DNA of 64,000 nt from Gigantopelta aegis (lineage: Eukaryota; Mollusca; Gastropoda; Neomphalida; Peltospiridae): positions 52,177,590 to 52,241,589 of the forward strand of contig NC_054706.1 of NCBI RefSeq assembly GCF_016097555.1. The letters run 5' to 3'. The notes under the pieces were generated by a model. It searched no databases and was not told where the DNA came from. It was given only the letters and a program-made list of their open reading frames with translations. This document shows, piece after piece, positions 48,540-60,242 of this stretch; the stretch's first letter is position 1, and each line of letters begins with the position of its first letter. Position numbers and translations under genes: made by a program.

Positions 48540-48730
48540 TGCCCCTGCCCACTACCGACCCTAATTGTGCTGCTGATGCTCTCGCACCTGCCAGCGTGGG
48601 AGGTCCCTCCTCCCACCCACCCCAAACCCTTTCCTGTCCTGGCATGGGCAGACACCTGTGCCCATGACAGGCGTGTGGTACAACAGCTTGCTCTGAATGT
48701 GCATGTTGAGCCCTATGACCTGACCTAAAA
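48540..48730 (-). repeat. Dispersed repeat family K, copy 2
   Basis: Reverse-strand words caggaaagggtttggggtgg and ggtcggtagtgggcagggg match 24001-24140. It is longer at both ends than copy 1. Confidence 0.7.
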
Positions 48731-49149
48731 CTACAGACCAAGCTAGATCCTGCCCCAATTGGAGATTATAACGTTTATGTATATGTAGATGGTTTATTTT
48801 AAAGTTCAAGGTTTTTTCTGTCAGTATATTGTACTAAATGAGGTGAATAATCTCCATGTATTTCATATTAGTTCATTAGATATATTGTGTGTACCAGGTT
48901 AACTTGTAGGGTCTCATCTCATATCTTATCCAAATGTATAGATTATATCAGGGAAGTGGAATGTTTGCTCATCATTATTAAATATACATCATGAAATGAA
49001 ATGAGTTTTGTTTTTATTATTTGAAACATTTAAGTCTTGTTAACCCAAGTGATTCCCCAGGACATTGTTTAATCCAGAAGAGTTATGACAGGATAGCACA
49101 TAACATAAGGATTCAATTGTCATTCTTTTGATTACATCATAAGTATATA

Positions 49150-49437
49150 GAAAGAATTTTTTTTTATTTAACGATGCACTCAACACATTTTATTTACGGT
49201 TATATGGTGCAAGTCATATGGTTAAAGACCACACGGATATTGAGAGAGGAAACCCACTGTTGCCACTCTTTGATTAGCAGCAAGGGGTCTTTTTATATGC
49301 ACCATCCCACAGACAGGGTAGCACATACCACGTCCTTTGATATACGTCGTGGTGCACTGGCTGGAATGAGAAATGGCCCAACGGGGATTGATCCCACACA
49401 TCGAGCAAACGCTGTACCACGGCTACGTCCCGCCCCT
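49150..49437 (-). repeat. SINE, head A / tail A
   Basis: Starts tttttttatttaacgatgca and ends ccacggctacgtcccgcccc, with short losses in the core and head. Confidence 0.85.
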
Positions 49438-49794
49438 TCAGTATATGAACACGATTTGAATTACGAGGACCATGTACCTAGACCCTACAAATGACTAATT
49501 TTACCGTTAATACCTTTCTGTATGTACACATGAAAAAAGTCCCAACATATTTACATCAAATACTGGAGGTATAATTACCTTTTCCCCACACAATAGATTA
49601 TGGATTTTTTTATAATGTCTCATTTCATCGGTAGAGCCAAACCGATAATTTTTCAATTATAATCAATCATTGGAACATAAGTAGCTTTTGGTATATATCA
49701 TAAAAATGGGTCAGCTGATATTGATCCACTTAATTTACGACATCTCAAATGGATTATCAGCAAATAACATTCTGCTTCAAACTGGATCCGATGA

Positions 49795-49980
49795 ACAAGC
49801 CAGATGAAGCCACCCAGAGAGAGTTTTAACGACTCCATGGACAGGTGTAAGACCACTACACCCTTTTCTTTCTCACTAACAACTAACCCACTGTCCTGGA
49901 TAAATAGCCGATGTGTGTGCCCAGGGCAGTGTGCTTGAACCTTAATTGGATACAAGTACGAAAATCGGTTAAAAATAAAT
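49795..49980 (+). repeat. Family C SINE, headless
   Basis: Begins acccagagagagttttaacg and ends aatcggttaaaaataaatg. Confidence 0.8.
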
Positions 49981-50446
49981 GAATGACTTCATTTTTAGCT
50001 TCTATTATCCCATAATGAAATTCAATGGAATGTAGTTTGTTTTATTTAACGACGCCATGACAATTTCCATCTTGCTGTATGAGCATTTGATTATGGCCAT
50101 ATAGGATCACATTTCCACTTATATAGAATATAAGTTTCAGCTTGGTTAACCGGACGAGTCTTTCAGCAACACACCTTCTATAATTGTGATTTTATTGCAA
50201 GTTCACAGTCATTTGGCCTTGTGTTACACAAGTTTCTCAAACTGCTTTTAACTTTTAATTCTTTCAAGAATGGCTTTCCTTCCGTCAAGTAACGAGTCTT
50301 TCAACCTCTTAATCCCATTCATCGGACCTAAGTGCAAAGTCAAGGTAATTTTCAGATTTAGAAGTTTTGAATCCTTTCATGAATTGCATTTTTACTCTGT
50401 GATATTCTTTAAACTGGTCAGCTCTGTGTTCATAATAGAAAGAAAG

Positions 50447-51420
50447 AAATGTTTTATTTAACGATGCACTCAACACATTTTATTTACGGTTATATGGCGT
50501 CGGACATATGGTTAGGGGTCATCCATTTAGTACGTACGCACAATTTTCCGATTTTTTGCACCCTCCCCCCACCCCGTACGCATGCGTACGCCAGTGCCCA
50601 TACCCCCCCTTGCGTACATACGCAAAAGATCGTCAGTCAGTACCAGTAAATGTAGACAATGCCACCGTCGATGTCATCATGGTATACTATAATTAATTAA
50701 TACTGCTCATTGTACAAATGTATTAAACAACGCTTGACGACGAATAAAATGTTTCTAAATGTATTATAAACCGGAACGTCTGCTCTGTTTTAATTACAAA
50801 AAAATTCAAATCATGTTTAATGATTTAATCACAAAACTATAAAACTGGAACTAACTCGGAACTATAAACCTAAAAGTCGGAACTTAGTACCAGTAGGTAC
50901 AACTTTTTGGGGCACATGACAACAAAATATTGATAAATAGGACTGCCTAGATCAATGAGAAAATTTGTAGTGTTATTCAAATTAACATTATATATATTTT
51001 TTAATTTTACCCTAATAACACCCCCCCCCCCCGCCGTACGCAAAATGGCTCTTAAATTTTCAACCCACCCCCCCAAAATGCGTACGTACTAAAAGTATAC
51101 CCCCTTAAGGACCACACAGATTTTGAGAGGAAACCCGCTGTCGCCACTACATGGGCTACTCTTTCCGATTAGCAGCAAGGGATCTTTTATTTGCGCTTCC
51201 CACAGGCAGGGGATAGCACAAACCATGGCCTTTGTTGAACCAGTTATGGATCACTGGTCGGTGCAAGTGGTTTACACCTACCCATTGAGCCTTGCGGAGC
51301 ACTCACTTAGGGTTTGGAGTCAGTATCTGGATTAAAAATCCCATGCCTCAACTAGGATCCGAACCCAGTACCTACCAGCCTGTAGACCGATGGCCTAACC
51401 ACTACGCCACCGAGGCCAGT
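50447..51420 (-). repeat. SINE, head C / tail A, split by a DNA element
   Basis: Tail A is at 50447-50514; the core and head C resume at 51105 and end aaccactacgccaccgaggc. Removing the insert at 50515-51104 and one TTA restores the normal catatggttaaggaccaca. Confidence 0.9.
50515..51104. mobile_element. PIF/Harbinger-like short element inside a SINE
   Basis: Ends ggggtcatccatttagtacg and agtacgtacgcattttgg-type words: the right end reads tgcgtacgtactaaaagtat then acccc. The inverted repeat is about 26 bp with few mismatches. The target duplication is TTA (50512-50514 and 51105-51107), as PIF/Harbinger elements make. The 590-bp inside has C-runs and no transposase frame. Confidence 0.88.
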
Positions 51421-51734
51421 GTGACATACTGAAGTCATATCCATAATACCAGGCAAAACAACTAGAATTGTCTGTTCGACGAAGTCATGATTAAAAAACC
51501 CCAAAAACAACCCAAACAACATAAAATGTATTTTATTGCTTTTACAACAAACTAATTAAACCAAACATTACACACCTTCACAAGTTTAATATCTTGTTTA
51601 TACTTGCAATGTCATTGAAAATATAATTTTAAAAATTAATAATCCACTGTACAGATCTTCAAAAAGATGGAAGAAAAAACATGATACACAATGCAGACTT
51701 TAAAACATTTACTTAGTCTAGAAGCAAGTTGCCT

Positions 51735-52012
51735 GATTAATAATCGACTGTTAAATGTCAAATGTTTGTAACTTCTGACATGTAGATTTTAGAGGAAACC
51801 TGCTACATTTCTCCATCAGCAGGGCAAAATCAGTTATATGCACTCCCACACAGACAGGACAGCACACACTACAGCTTTCGATATACCAGTTATGGGACAC
51901 TGGTTGGGATAGGAAAAACCCCAATTTGAGACTGGGTCCATGGAGGGGATTCGATCCTCTGACTCAAGCACCTCAGGCAAGGATTCTAGCAGTCGAGCTA
52001 GATCCCACTTCA
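51735..52012 (-). repeat. SINE, head B / tail B, old
   Basis: Starts gattaataatcgactgttaa and ends cgagctagatcccact. More diverged than most copies here. Confidence 0.78.
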
Positions 52013-52501
52013 GAGATTAAAAATTATCTTGTGACTGTAACATACGCTAATGTGGAATGGCCTTTATTAAATGTGTTTTTGCAAAGGAAAATGGGTTCCT
52101 ATGATCAGAAATCGGAACCAGTTACATTTGTACTGCTCAAGCATGTAATAGACAATTACAGATTCTTACAAGTATGCTATATATCAAGTCAGTGTGTCAG
52201 TCAACATGACTCCAAATGTTATAATACTAATAATGTATTATTGAACATTTTTCTTTATTTAACTCATGATTTTAATATTATATTTGGAATTCACATCAAA
52301 CAAATATGCATACTGAATGAATCTTTATCTTTCTCGGGTGATAATGTTGCCTCTTGTTATTTAACAAAAATAGGAATTTCTTTTTACTGAACATTTTGAA
52401 AAAGAAATTAAAACAACTTTAAACCTACATGTGTAACTACTTTACTAACTGATAAGTCATTCAGTTGTTCCCACACTAACCCTCCAAAGTAGATCAGCAT
52501 A
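52013..52501. other. Gene-free stretch
   Basis: Open frames on both strands run through it but are AT-rich, with no splice borders or known domain. Confidence 0.35.
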
Positions 52502-52680
52502 TTGCCTAATAAATGGATGCCATCACTTAGTCCTTTTGTACAATAAAACATCAATGTGCAATCTCTGAAATTAAGAAAATGTTTATATCCGAGTTTACCT
52601 AATAAATGGATGCCATCACTTAGTCCTTTTGTACAATAAAACATGAATGTGCAATCTCTGAAATTAAAAAAATGTTTACG
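52502..52680. repeat. Two-copy tandem repeat, about 93 bp
   Basis: Both units hold taataaatggatgccatcac and acatgaatgtgcaatctctg-type words. Units start at about 52506 and 52599. The reverse-strand frame through them is repeated accordingly. Confidence 0.88.
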
Positions 52681-53004
52681 CCAAAATACATGCTGTGAAA
52701 ATAACATTGAATAGTCTACAGCAAAAAAAAAAAAAGTGCTGGGGAGAAGTAATTCTCCACAGCTTTGCCAATTGCAGTGGGCAGTTACAGATGTTGATGT
52801 GAAAACATTATTTCAATGACCTTTTACATATAAACAATTTGGGGGATGGACATGTTTCTTTCAACATCCAACACAAATTGACTTACAGCCTCTGTTGACT
52901 GAAAGCTGCAATTATTGTAACTCATGTTGCAGATCCATGATTCTCTGACACACCTGCGCTTTCATCAATATAGTGGTGAATAAAATATTACAAGGCATCT
53001 ATGC

Positions 53005-53010
53005 TTTATT
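53005..53010 (-). promoter_or_regulatory. Possible BUD31 polyadenylation signal
   Basis: AATAAA on the minus strand about 270 bp after the BUD31 stop codon. Confidence 0.5.
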
Positions 53011-53279
53011 CTTTTCGTGTCATAACACATTCACAGTTAAACAGAACAAATTTACAACAACCGAAATTCTACTAGTTAAAAATGTTTTTGATACAGTTGA
53101 AAAGAACTTTGAGTTACCACATCCAGATAATAATATGTTAAATCTATTTGACATGTTCACTTTAAAACATATTACAAGTGTGTTTTTCAATCTTCAGGCC
53201 GATTTCCACACATCCGAACATCAAGTCGTAGCGTGGTCACTTTTGTTACATATTTCATCACTTGTGTGCTCCAAATGTC

Positions 53280-56200
53280 TCAACCTGAACACCCTCGACA
53301 TCCACAGTGAATACACTCGACAATCTTTCCCTGGTTAAAAAGAAAAGAAAAAATATGTCTTACGTATTAATTCACGAGATAATTGATTTTATATTTAAAA
53401 AGAAAACATACTGAGATATAAAAGTTAGTTTTTTGTTGACACCACTAGAGCACATTGATTTATTAATCATCGGCTATTGGGGGTCAAAGATTTGGTAATT
53501 TTGACATATAGTCTTAGAGAAAAGCTGCTACATTTTTTCCATTAGTAGCAAGGGATCTTTTAAATGCACCATTCCACAGACAGGATAGCACATACCACGG
53601 CCGTTGATATATCAGTCGTGGTGCACTGGCTGGAACCAAAAATAACCCAATGAGCCAACAACGGAGATTGATTCCCAAACCAACCGTGCATCAAGCGGGC
53701 ACTTTACCAATTGGCTACATCCCAACCCCAAAAAGGAAAAAAACAATAAAACAAGTTGTATTACCGTATATTGCCGTGTATTAGCCGACGCCTTGTATAA
53801 GCCGACCTCTTAGTTTGACCCAAAATATCAAGTACAAAATCATCGGCCTCGTGTATAAGCCGAAGTCATCTTTTGTGCAGTTGTACATTGTATTGGTTTC
53901 AATAATACTGTCAACAAATAGACTTGTGCTTTTCTTTTTCATTGTATTTTTTCCCCTTTAATTATTACAGATACGGTAATCGTCATCACAATGCTAACGT
54001 CTTCCATGCCGTGCAAAAATAATTTAGCACCGATAAATCATAGCAGGAAAATAAACAATTCAAGCTGTAACAACATATCATTGCACATAAGTAATTAAAT
54101 TATTCACTGACAGCAAATAATAAACTCATTAAGGCATGTTTAATCCCTGTTTTCCCCTCCACACAGAAAAACGATTCTATGGTCCATAGCTGTTGTTTAC
54201 ACAAAACTGTGTAATCCAATCAAATAAGAGCTTACAAAATGATATAGACAGAGGTGTCAAACAAAGACGTCTCAACACGTTTTTACCATTGAAATGACAA
54301 TAAAACAAGTAATTTTTATTATTATTCATCAAACTATTAATGCATTCAAGAACAAAAAAACTACATAATATTGCATGATGGGGTGTATTATTGATATTGT
54401 GCACAAATTATTGTTGCATAAGCTGTCAAAGGCTCTGATCAAAATTTGCAAGTCGGGGTCGGGAGTGTTTTTGATCGGAATTTTATGAACCAATTTGTTG
54501 CCTCCGTGTATAAGCCGACTCTCTTCTTTTGGAAAGTATTTCTAGACTTCAAAAGTCGGCTAATACACGGTAAATCATCCATGTTCACTGATTTTCAGGT
54601 GTTTTTTTTAAAAACACTGAGATGTAAATTGTAATATATAAATGAGGGGCAATATTGTGACAATCATAACATGTCATTGCCAAATTCTCTATTTTTCACT
54701 AGACCGTCTGTCCTTCCATTTTGTTTCAGAACATAAAATTCATCAAAGTATAAACCTACATGTTACTTTAGCTATGTTATGAAAATTATAGACAATTTAA
54801 AAATAAAATAAAAATACAATATACATTAAACTTGGTACTTGGTAATTTGAAATTGTGCAAGAATGATGCAACCCAATATGCCATGCTTAAATCTACAATT
54901 AGCAAAACAAACCATTCTCGATAAATCAGAAATCACCAGCTGGTAATACTGAACATGGTACTGAACAATAGTTAAATGGGGGAGGGGAAGTAAACAAAAA
55001 TGTAGGCAAGAAGAGCTTACTATGCTAAATATAGGGAAGAGGGGTGTTGAGGGTTTAGAGTACTGGACAAGAAACCTGCTCATACCACAACAACTACACA
55101 TTTTTCATCAAAATATAAATGTTTTGATGGTAAATAGAATACACAGTCAGAGTCGGTTTAAGGATCTGCGGGGCCTGTAGCACAAATAACAGCAGGGCCT
55201 CCGTCCCAGGATATATATTTTGCAACCCCCTCAGGGAGAGGGGAAAAAATTACCTGGGGAAAATAAATGTACACATCACCGCAGGTCCCCCTGAAGCAAA
55301 GGGCCCGTAGCACGTGTTACATGTGCTACTAGAATAAAACTGGTTCTGCATACAGTTTCTAAACTTACAGTTTCCAGTTTACTTTTTGGTACTCGGCAAA
55401 TACAGTTAGTTCCAAAGTTTGTGTCTCGTGTCTGTATACAACGTAGGCAGCATAAATTTTCATAACCTGGCTTCTTCCACTTGGCTATTAAGTTTTTATC
55501 TGCAATATTCTCCTTCAAGCAATATTCATAGAGCTCTGAAAAAAACAAAATAGAAGTAAAATACAACTGAAAAAAAGGAAATGTTTATTGTTTAATGATG
55601 CCCCAGTTAATTGTTTTATCAATGAATACAATTTAAACTGTCAAATATCAAAAACAAATTAATTGCTAAGTTAGAAAAAGGTAGTTCATAATTAAATTTG
55701 CAGAATGATAATTCATATTTAGCATTACTTTTGTTACAATTTATTTGAAAGCATCCCATATATATTCAGCATATACAAATAATACATATATATTACATAC
55801 ATGTATACACAATCCATAAATTATTTAGTCCTGATTTGGGGTTAATGTGATTAGCATTGTAAACTTGATATAAACTTTAATGACTTGTTTTAACATTTTA
55901 TATTTGAATTCAATAAAAAAACATTTTTCAAACAATTAATATAATTATAATAAAAAATACTGTAATTAACCTCTGCTAATTGCTTTCCTTCTGTAAAACA
56001 GATCAAATATGTATCTTGATTTTTGATGGTGCAGACGGAATATAGGCCACATCGCCTCAACTTTCCTCTTTCCTTCATGTGGTTCAGTCTCCGCTACAAA
56101 ATATTATAAAATTTTACAGATGTAAGTACATTCAACAGGTTTAGATAAACATATTAATCCTACACTGGCAAGATATCATGACTGGATACATTTAGAACTG

Positions 56201-59107
56201 TATTTTGGATCAGTGATTAAAAATGATCTCATGAACTTATGACGGCACCAACAGCAATTGTCATGTAAATTGCTGTAGGTCCGATGCATCACTTTTGTGC
56301 CACAGTTTATTTGCTGCAAGTCACTTTAAAAAACACAATTAATTGCTGTAGAGGAGCTGAAAGTTGAAACTCGCCATCAGTCTGAGCCTTGCTTTTAACT
56401 TTAGATGTCTCCAGAATATGGGCGAGTTAAAAACTATGTACGTGAGATGGGGAGGGGATGAGTGTTAGTCCCTATCAAAAAGGTTTGTTTAACAACAGCA
56501 CTAGAGCACACTGACTATTGGATGTCAAACATTTGGTACCGGTAGTCCCTGTGGGTACCAGACATTTACTCCAAAACCAGTTAGGCCCCGGTCAGTTCAC
56601 CCCTAGTAAGACAGGTTCACCCCCAGTGTCAGTTTGCCAGTTCGCCCATGACCATTTTGTCAGTTCTCTCCCCCCCCCCCCCCCCTTACCCAATAAAGAT
56701 GAATTTAGCAGAGGTTGTTTTGTTTTGTTTTCTTTGTTTTTATTCTTGCTATGTGCGCGAGGGGAAGGGGGAACATGGGTTTGTTTGTGTTTTTTTGTTT
56801 GGTAGCAGGCATAAATACTTTGTGGGCCCAGCTAACGCTTACTGGAGGCACAGCCAGCCTCAGATTAAAATAAGGGGTTGTTCCCATAATAAATTGAGGA
56901 TTTCTGGCAATACTGTACTACTATGATGTCGGCTAACACCAAACAGGGAACTTTTTTTTTAAATCTTGATTAGCGATATTTCTAGTCAATTGAAAATTTA
57001 TTAGCGACTACTATTTAATGTTTTAAAATTAATATGTAGATACTGAACAAAATGTGCCCTGCCGAAGAATGTGTTGATCCACAGATGATGTGGCCTCTTC
57101 TAACAGGTTAACTTGTAACCTAAATGGTATTCATTGTCCTTTGTATGATAAGGGTTTAACGAATGAGCAGATGGTCCTATAATTAGTAATTAAGCATCAA
57201 GACTATAATAACCTATAATGCACATAGTGATTACAGTTAACATATTAATACACTGTCCATTCTTTGATAGCCCCTGCACGTGCTGTAACCTCACCGTGGT
57301 GCAGGGGTGTAACATTCTCTTTGAGAATGGCCAATACAGCACAAATTGAAGTTTAGAGTAAAATTCGGTGTCCGTAAAATTCTGTGATATTTGTATTTGT
57401 ATTTTTGGCACAGTTCTTTACACTGTTTTTGTTTAAACCTTGAATTTTTATATTGATGTTGATCATCACTTTATTTATTTGCATTACCATGGTTTGACAC
57501 CCAATGGCCGATGTATTTTTCGTGCTGGGGTGTCGTTAAACATTCATTCATTCATTCATTCATTCATTTCTTTGATAGTGGCCTCTTCTTGTTTGTGTAA
57601 GTGGTATTCACTGTCCCAAAGGGATTTTTACTGATAGTGCCTCTCGCATCACAGCCAAAGACACACCAAACCCTACATTGCTTCTTTTTAGGGGGATGAA
57701 CTGGTAATTCATTGGGGGCTAACTGGTAATGTGTTGGGGGCGAACTGACATGGGGGAAAACTGACTGGGGCAAACATGCTTGAGAGCAAAAGAAGAAGAG
57801 GAGGAGATGGAGGAAGAGGAAAAGCACGCCAGGGGCGGCACAGGGGGAACAAAACTGGTGGCTAAACTGCCAGCGGCGGTCCCTTCTGCGACGCCACCCC
57901 CAGCGCAGCCTGAGTCTATGGAGCCTGTTTCACGGAACCCATCGACTACCCAGAAGATGCCCTGTGACGACCCACCATCGACTTCTCCTCAAGTGTCTAA
58001 GTGGAATTGGCTTATCTCACTGATCTAGCCAACTCAACCGATACAGGGCGACAGCGGTGACTCCGGTGCGGCCACCAACTATACAGGTGGCCACCAACTA
58101 TACAAGTGGCCTCCGTTGAGATGCCGGCCCACCAAGGAGCTGTTAGTAAATGGAAGGCAGTCACACCGCCAAGCGCCTCCCAACAACAGTGAAGGAAGTT
58201 GGAACCACCGAAGTCTCCCACTGCAACAGAAGAGCCTTGGACCCTCCATGGCAGAAAGTTGAAGTCGAGTGACCATAAAATGATTCGTACCAACATTCAA
58301 GATTGAAAAAAGCTCCTTCACTACCGTCCGAACTTCCACTTCTGTCCACTGGCTGAAAACATGGGCAAATACGCCGTCTATGATGTAAAGTTCCAGGACA
58401 AGACTAAAGCAATCTGCGTCACCGGCAGATGACAGGGACTTTACAGCCAAGTTTTCATTTGTCCGGATCTGGACAACAACACAATCCACAGGCTACTTAA
58501 GAAGACCTTTAGGGAGGCGTATCCAGAAGTAGCAGCCCACTTGGGAAATCCGGACTTTGGGCCAGTGATTACCAACCTTCAGGCGACGGAATTCCTAGCA
58601 TCACCATAGAGCCCCCCTTGTGAACCTTTGCCTCCATGACTATGGACTTTAAACTTTTTTCGCCATCTCAAAAATTTTGTTTAGTTTTTTGTAAATACAC
58701 TTAAAATAGTCTGACACCTTTTATTTTTGGCAGTCCGTTTAAATTGCTCCAATCACCTTCACATTTGGATGAGCAGTCTATTTTTTTGTTTGGCCTCAAT
58801 TTTACCAGACATGGGATGATGGGTATTTTTTTAAGTTACTAAATTTTATTCCAAATTCCACCCACTTCAAACTCACCCTTCCCCCTCCTGTCCCTGAATT
58901 GGTAACTGGGCGTGCCTGAACCTTATTTGAATATGGGCACGTAAATAGAGTACCCAGCCCAGCCCGTATTAAACCACGGTAATACGTTGCTCTATAGTAT
59001 AAATTATAAAAACCTTCTCGCATTTTTTGATCCAATTCATCAACTGTAGGTTCTATCAGTTCCCAGCCATCTGGTGGTGGTTTTCTACTTCTCTTTACTT
59101 TTGGCAT
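53280..59107 (-). CDS. BUD31: BUD31 (G10) spliceosome protein, four coding exons
   Basis: Coding exons on the minus strand: 59107-59014, 56093-55971, 55535-55369, 53330-53280. All borders are GT/AG and phases join cleanly. The sum is 435 nt or 144 residues, the same length as human BUD31. The N-terminus [20 protein letters not shown] is basic and almost identical to the human one. Then come [39 protein letters not shown], and the Cys-rich zinc-binding half: [30 protein letters not shown] and the C-terminal [15 protein letters not shown]31 is a nuclear subunit of the activated spliceosome (yeast Cwc14). Human reads VGRIIECTHC where this gene reads [10 protein letters not shown], the only stretch that looks clearly different. 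Divergent neighbour: PDAP1. Confidence 0.97.
53434..53729 (-). repeat. SINE, head A / tail B, in BUD31 intron 3
   Basis: Starts gttgacaccactagagcaca and ends accaattggctacatcccaa. Confidence 0.87.
53761..54573. mobile_element. Inverted-repeat element in BUD31 intron 3
   Basis: The left end ttaccgtatattgccgtgta continues ttagccgac; the right end reads gtcggctaatacacggtaa. Inside each end the word gtgtataagccga occurs again. Length is 813 bp with no transposase frame. The superfamily is not fixed, because the target duplication is unclear. Confidence 0.75.
55140..55330. repeat. Possible dispersed repeat in BUD31 intron 3
   Basis: G/C-richer than its surroundings, with ggggcctgtagcac and gggcccgtagcac as a direct pair. 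It ends just before exon 3. No ends identified. Confidence 0.35.
56483..56545 (-). repeat. SINE tail B fragment in BUD31 intron 1
   Basis: tttgtttaacaacagcacta, then gactattggatgtcaaacat. Confidence 0.7.
56560..56700. repeat. Left arm of an inverted minisatellite pair
   Basis: The words cagttcacccctag, ggttcacccccagtgtcagt and cagttcgcccatgac recur about every 20-30 bp. The same words occur reversed at 57690-57775. Confidence 0.7.
57085..57640 (+). repeat. SINE-like repeat with CATT tail, flanked by a repeated segment
   Basis: From about 57215 (ccctgcacgtgctgtaacct) to 57567 (ggggtgtcgttaaacattca plus a CATT run) is a further SINE-like unit. Its tail resembles tail B only in gtcgttaaac. The word gtggcctcttct followed by tggtattca occurs on both sides (about 57090 and 57580), suggesting a larger duplication. 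Confidence 0.6.
57690..57775. repeat. Right arm of an inverted minisatellite pair
   Basis: The words gggggctaactggtaat, gggggcgaactgacat and gggggaaaactgactgg are the reverse of the left arm at 56560-56700. Confidence 0.7.
57780..58640 (+). pseudogene. Decayed coding remnant of an unknown element
   Basis: GC content and codon use stand out from the surrounding intron. Short protein-like runs can be seen (for example [20 protein letters not shown]), but no known domain is recognised. It lies inside BUD31 intron 1, directly beside the inverted minisatellite arm. It is broken in several places and is read as a relic of a mobile element. Family and age cannot be given. Confidence 0.45.
58895..58950 (+). 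repeat. Family C SINE tail scrap in BUD31 intron 1
   Basis: gcctgaaccttatttgaata and ggcacgtaaatag only. Confidence 0.55.
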
Positions 59108-60242
59108 GATTTAGTAAATTAAATTACAAATTCGGTCAACATAAACAATTTCTTGTCCAAGTTGTAAGATTTTACCGGAACTCCCGTAAACAAGGCATTC
59201 TGACCCCAAACCGTTTCGGCCCATCAACATTTCGACCCCACAGGTTACGGCAGAACAACTGGCGATACTGTGCCAAAATCGATATGGGCACGTAAGTGCA
59301 TGCAAGTACTAGTAGTAACCATACTGAGGTATAAATAAGTTATGAACAAGATTTAAATATGTGGACTAGCTGTGACATTTACAAGCAACGCTTTTAAAGA
59401 TGAAGCCTTAAAGTTACTTAAAATTTGCGGATTACCACCCAAACTACTGATTCACTTTTGCTTTAAAATGTAAACACTATATCTTCAACTACATGCCTAC
59501 AAAATATTGCAACCAAATAATTCAATTTACCAGTAGAACTTATTTCTACTGGAGAATATAAATTTAGATGATAACCGACAATTTAATTGGGCGTTTTCAC
59601 CTGAGTCACCCCACTCCCTGTAATTTGATAAGTATGCTTTCTTTGTCCAATTCACCTATCTCTGATGGCCCTATTAAACATAAGCTATGTTATGATGTGA
59701 TACAACAAAAATGTAGTACTGAACGCGACTGAGTACAAGAGATCAAGAACATTATTCATACGATGTTCCAAAAATTATGTGAGGAATAAATTAATTTGTT
59801 GTTATTTTCCTTAAATGTAAGAATAGAAAAATATGATACTGACACTTTAGAGGATTCAATAAAGAAATAAATTCAAAATTAAATTATGAAAAGAATAAAA
59901 TTAATTTTAAAACCCCTCAAACATTTGCATAAACAAACATCAATCCGGTGATGGCCAAAAGTTAAATAATTCATGGCTACAAGTAACTACCGGAATAAAT
60001 GGTTAGTATTTTATAAAAGAAAAAACCCAGTCGTTGGAAAAATGGGCGAGGATGCCATGTGATCGCACATTTAATTGGGCGCAGATTCACGAGTACTCGA
60101 CTGGCTTTCTTATTGAACGACGCTTTCAAGGCACAAAAAGTATATAAAATAAAATGCATGACTAGAAACAGTATACTATTAGGTCCGCTCCCTAACCTGC
60201 CATAGTATTTAAAGAAGAAGAGTTATTTCACAACACTGAACA
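59108..60242. promoter_or_regulatory. Divergent BUD31 / PDAP1 promoter region
   Basis: The 1135 bp between the two start codons hold no gene or complete SINE. Just upstream of BUD31 is a CG-richer stretch (59170-59300) with repeated ccgaaacggtttgggg-type words on the minus strand. Upstream of PDAP1, tatataaaat (60139) is TATA-like about 100 bp before the ATG, and 60040-60125 is CG-richer (gaacgacgctttcaagg). Core promoter positions are inferred only. Confidence 0.55.

Noticed and set aside
52013-53338. AT-rich frames of 99-154 codons downstream of BUD31
   Set aside because: They overlap a SINE, a tandem repeat and, on the wrong strand, the BUD31 last exon; no homology recognised.
58802-59013. 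Read-through extension of BUD31 beyond residue 31
   Set aside because: The frame continues past the donor at 59013 into intron; the next exon restores the conserved protein.
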